From NCBI RefSeq assembly GCF_018138145.1, contig NZ_CP073104.1:3100001-3164000 (forward strand): 64,000 bases of DNA. Reading direction: 5' to 3'. How positions within the stretch are numbered: the first letter of the stretch is position 1; the number at the start of each line of letters is the position of its first letter. The notes beneath the pieces are model-generated. The model searched no databases, was not told where the DNA came from, and worked only from the letters and a program-made list of their open reading frames with translations. Below are positions 58,222 to 64,000 of this stretch, one piece after another. The position numbers and the translations under genes are program-made. This DNA comes from Pseudomonas sp. SCA2728.1_7 (lineage in GTDB: Bacteria > Pseudomonadota > Gammaproteobacteria > Pseudomonadales > Pseudomonadaceae).

Positions 58222-59658
58222 ATGAAACTGAGCAGCACCGCGATACTGGCCCTGGCCATCAGCAGCATCACCGCCACGGCGTACGCAGAAACCCAAAGCC
58301 AGGCGTTCACCCCGGTGACCGTGAACACCAAGAGCGCCCAGGCAGAAGCGACCGGCTTCGTCGAAGGACAGTCGATCACCGGTACCACGCGTAACTGGTA
58401 CGCCAACGAACAACTGAAGCGTGGCGGCAAGTTCGCCTACAAGAAGAATGGTTCGCTGGCCGAAACCGACCGCCGGATCAACTGGGTTCAGGGCACCATC
58501 GTCAAGTACAACTCGGGCTTCACCGAGGGCACCGTAGGTTTCAGCACCGAAGTGGCGGCGTACAACGCTGTGGCGCTGGAACGTGACCGCAAGAATCTGG
58601 CATCGGCCAACGGTGGTGCGCCAAAGACCGGCGACGGCTCTGGCAACAACCGTACCCTGACGCACAAGAACAACGGTGAAGCCGTCGATCAGTGGAGCAA
58701 AGTCGGTCTCGCTAACATCAAGGCCCGCGTGTCCAACACCACCCTGACCGCCGGCCGTATGGGCTTCAGCAGCCCGCAAGTCGACGTGATCGGTAACCGT
58801 GCACTGCCTTCGAGCTTCGAGGGTGTGGCCCTGCACAGTGAAGAACTGAACAACCTGTCCTTCGACCTGGCCACGTTCGATCGCGTATCGCCACGTTCGG
58901 AACAAAGCCTGCAAAAATTCCGCGCCGAGTACGCCAACGGCCGTGTTGAATCGGACAAGGTCAACACCGCTGGCATCAGCTATCAGCCGCTCGAAAGCCT
59001 GAAAACCAGCCTGTGGGGCACTCAGGTCGAAGACCTGTGGAACCAGTATTACTTTGGCGCCACCCATGAATTGGGTGACAGCAGTGTCCTCGCCTTGACC
59101 ACCGGCCTGAACTACTACAAAACCGTGGATGAAGGCAAAAAGCTGCTGGGCGACATCGACAACGATACTTACTCGCTGTCGTTCGGCCTGACTCACCAGG
59201 CACACAACCTGACCTTCTCTTACCAGCAAGTGAACGGTAACGAGTACTTCGACTACCTGCACGAAACCAACGGCATCTACCTGGCCAACTCCCTGCTGTC
59301 CGACTTCAACGGCCCGAACGAGAAATCCTTCCAGGTTTCCTACGCCATCAACATGGCTGAATACGGTGTGCCTGGTCTGAAGTTCAACATCTATCAGGCG
59401 CGCGGCTGGGGTATCGACGGTACTCACTACGACGGCAACAAAGGCGTCGCCAAGAAGGGCTATGACGGTATTCAGGAGCAGGACGGCGAGCATCACTATG
59501 AATACGGAATCGGGGCGACCTATGCCGTACAAAGTGGTCCTCTGAAAGCCACCACCATTCGCGGCACTTACACCGCGCACCGTGCGAGCGAATTCCAGTC
59601 CGACGGCAGCATCAACGAGTTCCGTCTCGTGACCACGATTCCATTCAACATCCTGTAA
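58222..59658 (+). CDS. opdP: OprD-family outer-membrane porin, OpdP-like
   Basis: Outer-membrane channel; in P. aeruginosa OpdP (PA4501) at the same place takes up dipeptides. The 478 residues start with a signal peptide (cleavage after TAYA, residue 22) and continue as a beta-barrel with alternating strands, ending in hydrophobic VTTIPFNIL, a porin-like C-terminus. GFVEGQSITGTTRNWYANE near residue 44 is an OprD-family opening. Flanked by dppA copies, which supports peptide uptake. The AAAGGAGCT site precedes the ATG. Confidence 0.9.
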   Translation: MKLSSTAILALAISSITATAYAETQSQAFTPVTVNTKSAQAEATGFVEGQSITGTTRNWYANEQLKRGGKFAYKKNGSLAETDRRINWVQGTIVKYNSGFTEGTVGFSTEVAAYNAVALERDRKNLASANGGAPKTGDGSGNNRTLTHKNNGEAVDQWSKVGLANIKARVSNTTLTAGRMGFSSPQVDVIGNRALPSSFEGVALHSEELNNLSFDLATFDRVSPRSEQSLQKFRAEYANGRVESDKVNTAGISYQPLESLKTSLWGTQVEDLWNQYYFGATHELGDSSVLALTTGLNYYKTVDEGKKLLGDIDNDTYSLSFGLTHQAHNLTFSYQQVNGNEYFDYLHETNGIYLANSLLSDFNGPNEKSFQVSYAINMAEYGVPGLKFNIYQARGWGIDGTHYDGNKGVAKKGYDGIQEQDGEHHYEYGIGATYAVQSGPLKATTIRGTYTAHRASEFQSDGSINEFRLVTTIPFNIL

Positions 59659-59666
59659 AAAACGCC

Positions 59667-59707
59667 AACCGACGGCTGACTCATGATGAGTCGGCCGTTC
59701 GGTTTTT
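59667..59707 (+). terminator. Terminator after the porin gene
   Basis: AACCGACGGC...GACTCAT pairs with ATGAGTC...CCGTTCGGTT, with six T following. It starts 9 bp after the stop codon. Confidence 0.85.
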
Positions 59708-59736
59708 TGTCTTCAACCGATTGCAGAGGGTTATCG

Positions 59737-61332
59737 ATGAAAATGCTTCCCCTACGTGCGGCCATCGCGGCTGCGTTGCTGAGTGTCGCTGTTGGCGTCT
59801 CGGCCAAACCCTTGGTGGTCTGCACCGAAGCCAGTCCGGAAGGCTTCGATATGGTCCAGTACACAACTGCAGTCACGGCGGACGCTGTGGCCGAAACCAT
59901 CTTCAACCGCCTGGCCGACTTCAAGCCTGGCACCACTGAAGTGATCCCGGCTCTCGCCGAGTCCTGGGACATCAGCGAAGACGGCCTGACCTACACGTTC
60001 CACCTGCGCAAAGGCGTCAAGTTTCACACCACCGAATATTTCAAGCCGACCCGCGACATGAACGCCGACGACGTGGTCTGGAGCTTCCAGCGTCAGCTGG
60101 ACCCGAATCACCCATGGCACAAACTGTCGAGCGTGGGCTTCCCGTACTTTGAAAGCATGGGCTTCAAGGAACTGCTGAAAAACGTCGAAAAAGTCGACGA
60201 CAACACCGTCAAGTTCACCCTGACCCGCCGCGAAGCGCCGTTCCTGGCCGATATCGCGATGGCGTTCTCCTCGATCTATCCGGCCGAATACGCCGACCAG
60301 TTGCTCAAGGCTAACAAGACCGGCGACCTCAACAACAAGCCGATCGGCACCGGCCCGTTCATCTTCCAGCGCTACGCAAAAGACGCTCAGGTGCGCTTCA
60401 AGGCCAACCCGGATTACTTCCGTGGCAAGGCGCCGGCTGACGCGTTGATCCTGGCCATCGCCACCGACAACAACGTGCGCCTGCAAAAGCTCAAGGCCAA
60501 CGAGTGCCAGATCGCCCTGTATCCAAAACCGGACGACATCCCGAGCATCAAGAAAGACAGCAACCTGAAAGTCGACGAGCTGGACGCGATGACCGTCTCG
60601 TACATCGCCATGAACACCCAGCACAAGTACATGAGCGACGTGCGCGTACGCAAAGCCATCGACATCGCCTTCGACAAGGAAGCCTATGTCAACGCGCTGT
60701 TCGGCAAAGGCAATGCGTCGGTCGCGGTCAACCCGTACCCGCCGACCCTGCTCGGCTACAACCACGACCTGAAGAACCCGCCACGTGACCTCGACAAGGC
60801 TCGCGCCCTGCTCAAGGAAGCCGGGGTTCCGGACGGCACCGTGTTTACCCTGTTTACCCGCAACGGCGGCGGCCCGACCAACCCCAACCCGATGCTCGGC
60901 GCGCAGATGATGCAGGCTGACCTGGCGAAAGTCGGGATCAAGATCGATATTCGCGTGATGGAATGGGGCGAAATGCTCAAACGCGCCAAGGCCGGTGAGC
61001 ACGACATGGTGTCGGCCGGATGGGCGGGCGACAACGGCGACCCGGATAACTTCCTGACGCCTATGCTCAGTTGCGAAGCTGCCAAGAACGGCGAAAACTA
61101 CGCGCGCTGGTGCAACGAGAAATTCCAGGCACTGCTCGACGAAGCACGGGCTAAAGTAGATCCGGCCGAACGCGCGAAACTCTATGAGCAGGCTCAGGTC
61201 CTGTTTAATCAGGATCAACCGTGGATCAGCATGGCCCACACCCGGATGTTTACCGCAATGCGTAACAATGTAGAGGGCTATCACATCAGCCCTCTCACCA
61301 CTAATAACTTCGCCACTACCCAGGTGAAGTAG
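59737..61332 (+). CDS. Dipeptide ABC transporter substrate-binding protein, copy 4
   Basis: Fourth DppA-type protein, 531 residues, start MKMLPLRAAIAAALLSVAVG at 59737 (AGAGGG site upstream). Signal peptide to about residue 22 (VSA/K), then VVCTEASPEGFDMVQYTTAV. It is the most divergent copy: VWSFQRQLDPNHPWHKLSS, DAMTVSYIAMNTQHKYMSDV and the absence of the QALDMAVNK stretch distinguish it. By place, before dppB, it corresponds to dppA4 (PA4502), and is closest to the main transporter. Confidence 0.94.
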   Translation: MKMLPLRAAIAAALLSVAVGVSAKPLVVCTEASPEGFDMVQYTTAVTADAVAETIFNRLADFKPGTTEVIPALAESWDISEDGLTYTFHLRKGVKFHTTEYFKPTRDMNADDVVWSFQRQLDPNHPWHKLSSVGFPYFESMGFKELLKNVEKVDDNTVKFTLTRREAPFLADIAMAFSSIYPAEYADQLLKANKTGDLNNKPIGTGPFIFQRYAKDAQVRFKANPDYFRGKAPADALILAIATDNNVRLQKLKANECQIALYPKPDDIPSIKKDSNLKVDELDAMTVSYIAMNTQHKYMSDVRVRKAIDIAFDKEAYVNALFGKGNASVAVNPYPPTLLGYNHDLKNPPRDLDKARALLKEAGVPDGTVFTLFTRNGGGPTNPNPMLGAQMMQADLAKVGIKIDIRVMEWGEMLKRAKAGEHDMVSAGWAGDNGDPDNFLTPMLSCEAAKNGENYARWCNEKFQALLDEARAKVDPAERAKLYEQAQVLFNQDQPWISMAHTRMFTAMRNNVEGYHISPLTTNNFATTQVK

Positions 61333-61342
61333 ATAAGAAACT

Positions 61343-61372
61343 CCCGGCGTCCCTGACCCCAGGGATGCCGGG
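61343..61372 (+). other. Stem-loop between dppA copy 4 and dppB
   Basis: CCCGGCGTCCCTG pairs with CAGGGATGCCGGG with one mismatch; no T-run follows. Such a structure is usual between a highly expressed binding-protein gene and its permease genes, where it stabilises the 5' part of the message. Confidence 0.55.
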
Positions 61373-61405
61373 CACGCCTAACCGGCTGATGAGGTACCAC
61401 ACAAG

Positions 61406-62416
61406 ATGTTTAGTTTTATTGCCCGCCGACTGGGGTTATTGATCCCCACGTTTTTCGGCATCACCTTGCTGACTTTCGCGTTGATTCGCATGATTCCGGG
61501 CGACCCCGTGGAAGTGATGATGGGCGAACGTCGGGTCGACCCCGAAATGCACGCTCAGGCAATGGAACGCCTAGGTCTGAACAAACCGTTGTATGCCCAG
61601 TATCTGGACTACATCGGCAAACTGGCCCACGGCGATCTCGGCGAATCCCTGCGTACGCGTGAGAGCGTATGGACCGAGTTCACCTCCCTCTTCCCGGCGA
61701 CCCTGGAACTGTCCATGGCCGCCCTGCTGTTCGCCGGCATTCTCGGGCTTCTGGCCGGGGTGATCGCGGCACTCAAGCGAGGATCGCTGTTCGACCACGG
61801 GGTGATGGGCATCTCCCTCGCGGGGTATTCGATGCCGATCTTCTGGTGGGGCCTGATCCTGATCATGTTCTTCTCGGTGAGCCTGGGCTGGACCCCGGTT
61901 TCCGGACGGATCGACCTGCTCTACGACATCGAGCCGCGCACCGGTTTCATGCTGATCGACACGCTGCTGGCCGATGACGTCGGCGCATTCTTCGATGCCC
62001 TGCATCACCTGATCCTGCCAGCCATCGTGCTCGGCACCATTCCGCTGGCGGTGATCGCGCGGATGACCCGTTCGTCGATGCTCGAAGTGCTGCGCGAAGA
62101 CTACATCCGCACCGCCAAGGCCAAGGGCCTGTCGCCGTCGCGCGTGGTGTTCGTCCACGGTCTGCGCAACGCACTGATTCCGGTACTCACCGTGGTCGGC
62201 CTGCAAGTCGGCACCCTGCTGGCCGGTGCAGTTCTGACCGAAACCATCTTCTCCTGGCCCGGCATCGGTAAATGGCTGATCGAAGCCATCGGCGCCCGGG
62301 ACTACCCGGTTGTGCAAAACGGCATCCTGTTAATCGCCTGCCTGGTGATTCTGGTCAACTTCGTAGTGGATATCCTCTACGGCTTTGCCAACCCACGCAT
62401 CCGTCATCAGCGCTGA
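61406..62416 (+). CDS. dppB: Dipeptide ABC transporter permease DppB
   Basis: First inner-membrane permease of the dipeptide importer. The 336 residues show six helices and the OppB/DppB N-terminus MFSFIARRLGLLIPTFFGIT, IRMIPGDPVEVMMGERRVD, and the cytoplasmic EAA loop DYIRTAKAKGLSPSRVVFVH (around residues 232-251) which docks the ATPase. Followed 10 bp later by dppC. Confidence 0.97.
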   Translation: MFSFIARRLGLLIPTFFGITLLTFALIRMIPGDPVEVMMGERRVDPEMHAQAMERLGLNKPLYAQYLDYIGKLAHGDLGESLRTRESVWTEFTSLFPATLELSMAALLFAGILGLLAGVIAALKRGSLFDHGVMGISLAGYSMPIFWWGLILIMFFSVSLGWTPVSGRIDLLYDIEPRTGFMLIDTLLADDVGAFFDALHHLILPAIVLGTIPLAVIARMTRSSMLEVLREDYIRTAKAKGLSPSRVVFVHGLRNALIPVLTVVGLQVGTLLAGAVLTETIFSWPGIGKWLIEAIGARDYPVVQNGILLIACLVILVNFVVDILYGFANPRIRHQR

Positions 62417-62426
62417 GGTCCATACC

Positions 62427-63350
62427 ATGAGCACTCCAACATCCTCAGTAGCCACCGCCGCCAACGCGGATCAAAGCCTGCTGTACCCGTCACCGTACAA
62501 AGAATTCTGGCAAGCCTTCTCCAAAAACAAAGGCGCGGTTGCCGGCCTGCTGTTCATGTTGCTGGTGATCTTCTGCGCACTGTTCGCGCCGTGGGTCGCG
62601 CCGCACAACCCGAGCGAGCAATACCGCGACTTCCTGCTGACGCCGCCGGCGTGGCTCGAAGGCGGGCAGATGCAGTTCCTGCTCGGCACCGATGAACTCG
62701 GTCGTGACCTGCTGTCGCGTCTGATCCAGGGCTCGCGCCTGTCGCTGCTGATCGGTTTGTCGTCGGTCGTGATGTCGCTGATTCCGGGGATCCTGCTGGG
62801 TCTGTTCGCCGGTTTCTTCCCGAAAATGATCGGCCCGACCATCATGCGTCTGATGGACATCATGCTGGCCCTGCCGTCGCTGCTGCTGGCAGTGGCGATT
62901 GTCGCCATCCTCGGCCCTGGCCTGATCAACACCGTGATCGCCATTGCGGTGGTGTCCTTGCCGTCCTACGTGCGTCTGACCCGCGCTGCGGTGATGGGCG
63001 AACTGAACCGCGACTACGTGACCGCCGCGCGCCTGGCCGGTGCCGGTCTGCCACGCCTGATGTTCATCACCGTGCTGCCGAACTGCATGGCGCCGCTGAT
63101 CGTGCAGGCGACCCTGAGCTTCTCTTCGGCGATTCTCGATGCCGCCGCACTGGGCTTCCTCGGCCTTGGCGTACAACCGCCAACCCCTGAGTGGGGCACC
63201 ATGCTCGCTTCGGCCCGCGACTACATCGAACGCGCCTGGTGGGTAGTGAGCCTGCCTGGTTTGACCATTTTGCTCAGCGTGCTGGCAATCAACTTGATGG
63301 GCGACGGTCTGCGCGATGCGCTCGACCCGAAACTCAAGAACGCCGCCTGA
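62427..63350 (+). CDS. dppC: Dipeptide ABC transporter permease DppC
   Basis: Second permease. The ATG at 62427 ([20 protein letters not shown]) gives 307 residues; an upstream in-frame ATG in dppB is ignored. Six helices, the DppC/OppC opening [20 protein letters not shown], and EAA loop [20 protein letters not shown] near 200-219. Followed 10 bp later by dppD. Confidence 0.96.
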   Translation: MSTPTSSVATAANADQSLLYPSPYKEFWQAFSKNKGAVAGLLFMLLVIFCALFAPWVAPHNPSEQYRDFLLTPPAWLEGGQMQFLLGTDELGRDLLSRLIQGSRLSLLIGLSSVVMSLIPGILLGLFAGFFPKMIGPTIMRLMDIMLALPSLLLAVAIVAILGPGLINTVIAIAVVSLPSYVRLTRAAVMGELNRDYVTAARLAGAGLPRLMFITVLPNCMAPLIVQATLSFSSAILDAAALGFLGLGVQPPTPEWGTMLASARDYIERAWWVVSLPGLTILLSVLAINLMGDGLRDALDPKLKNAA

Positions 63351-63360
63351 GGAGATTCCC

Positions 63361-64000
63361 ATGTCACTGTTAGAAATCAAGAATCTCAACGTTCGCTTCG
63401 GCGACAAGACCGCGACCCCAGTGGTCGATGGCCTCGACCTGAAAGTCGACAAAGGCGAAGTACTGGCCATCGTTGGCGAGTCGGGTTCGGGTAAATCCGT
63501 GACCATGATGGCGCTGATGGGCCTGATCGAGCATCCCGGCATCGTCACCGCTGACTCGCTCAGCTTTGACGGCAAGGACATGCTCAAGCTGAGCAACCGT
63601 CAGCGTCGGCAGATCGTCGGCAAAGACCTGTCGATGGTCTTTCAGGATCCGATGACCGCGCTGAACCCGAGCTACACCGTCGGTTTCCAGATCGAAGAAG
63701 TGCTGCGTCTGCACCTGAAAATGTCCGGCAAGCAAGCGCGCAAACGTGCGATCGAGCTGCTGGAAAAAGTTGAAATCCCGGGCGCCGCCAGCCGTATGGA
63801 TGCCTACCCCCATCAACTGTCCGGCGGTATGAGCCAGCGCGTCGCGATCGCCATGGCGATTGCCGGCGAGCCGAAACTGCTGATCGCCGACGAACCGACC
63901 ACGGCTTTGGACGTGACGATTCAGGCACAGATCATGGATCTGCTGCTGGCGTTGCAGAAAGAACAGAACATGGGCCTGGTGCTGATCACTCACGACCTCG
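63361..64000 (+). CDS. dppD: Dipeptide ABC transporter ATPase DppD, 5' part
   Basis: The gene runs off the window end; 213 codons are visible. The start [20 protein letters not shown] has GAGGAG upstream. Walker A GESGSGKS (39-46), Q-loop [14 protein letters not shown], signature LSGGMSQR (about 157-164), Walker [13 protein letters not shown], and the H-loop ITHD are present. With dppF expected next, it makes the ATPase pair of the dipeptide importer. Confidence 0.95.
   Translation, partial: MSLLEIKNLNVRFGDKTATPVVDGLDLKVDKGEVLAIVGESGSGKSVTMMALMGLIEHPGIVTADSLSFDGKDMLKLSNRQRRQIVGKDLSMVFQDPMTALNPSYTVGFQIEEVLRLHLKMSGKQARKRAIELLEKVEIPGAASRMDAYPHQLSGGMSQRVAIAMAIAGEPKLLIADEPTTALDVTIQAQIMDLLLALQKEQNMGLVLITHDL

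Overview
The window is chromosomal DNA of a Pseudomonas, most likely of the P. fluorescens group. This rests on three things seen in the sequence: high-GC coding throughout, gene order that matches from memory the P. aeruginosa block running from the mla genes through rpoN, mreBCD and gatCAB to dppBC, and many palindromic REP/REPIN-type intergenic repeats of the kind common in P. fluorescens relatives. No rRNA, tRNA, CRISPR array or prophage was seen. Nearly all the DNA is coding.

Positions 1-13800 hold envelope and nitrogen/carbon-regulation core genes. On the minus strand are hisG, murA, ibaG and the mlaFEDCB phospholipid-transport operon. On the plus strand, kdsD-kdsC-lptC-lptA-lptB supply Kdo and move LPS, followed by rpoN, hpf, ptsN, rapZ and ptsO. 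Positions 12879-16963 are the iron-responsive fagA-fumC-orfX-sodA operon with a ZIP transporter behind it. A Fur-type site precedes it, and a 265-bp palindromic element with perfect 26-bp arms separates fagA from fumC.

Positions 17166-33830 hold pmbA and tldD (two halves of a protease, on either side of darP), a nitrilase-family gene, yhdP, rng, maf, mreBCD and, in the opposite direction, gatCAB. mreC appears to start at a rare ATT codon. Positions 33979-36888 hold a short RlpA-like lipoprotein, a cation/Ca exchanger, a carboxymuconolactone decarboxylase-like protein and an AEC permease. Positions 37298-44769 are a galactarate/glucarate catabolic cluster (garD, gudP, ketoglutarate semialdehyde dehydrogenase, kdgD) with a GntR regulator. 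An operator palindrome overlaps the kdgD promoter, and two small uncharacterised genes lie between operon and regulator.

Positions 44951-49622 hold an SbmA-type ABC exporter, the RoxSR redox two-component system and a SIMPL-domain protein. Positions 49795-52658 are an accessory patch: a small Pseudomonas-specific protein, a possible structured RNA leader, 110-bp tandem repeats and an intact IS4-family element with 19-bp inverted repeats and a 9-bp target duplication. From 52659 to the end is a dipeptide-uptake locus with four dppA-type binding proteins, an OprD-family porin, dppB, dppC and the start of dppD.

The least explained items are the fagA-fumC palindrome, the switch-like pairing upstream of the small protein at 50151, and the small gene pair at 43105-44006. 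Family names come from recognising motifs by eye. No database search was run.
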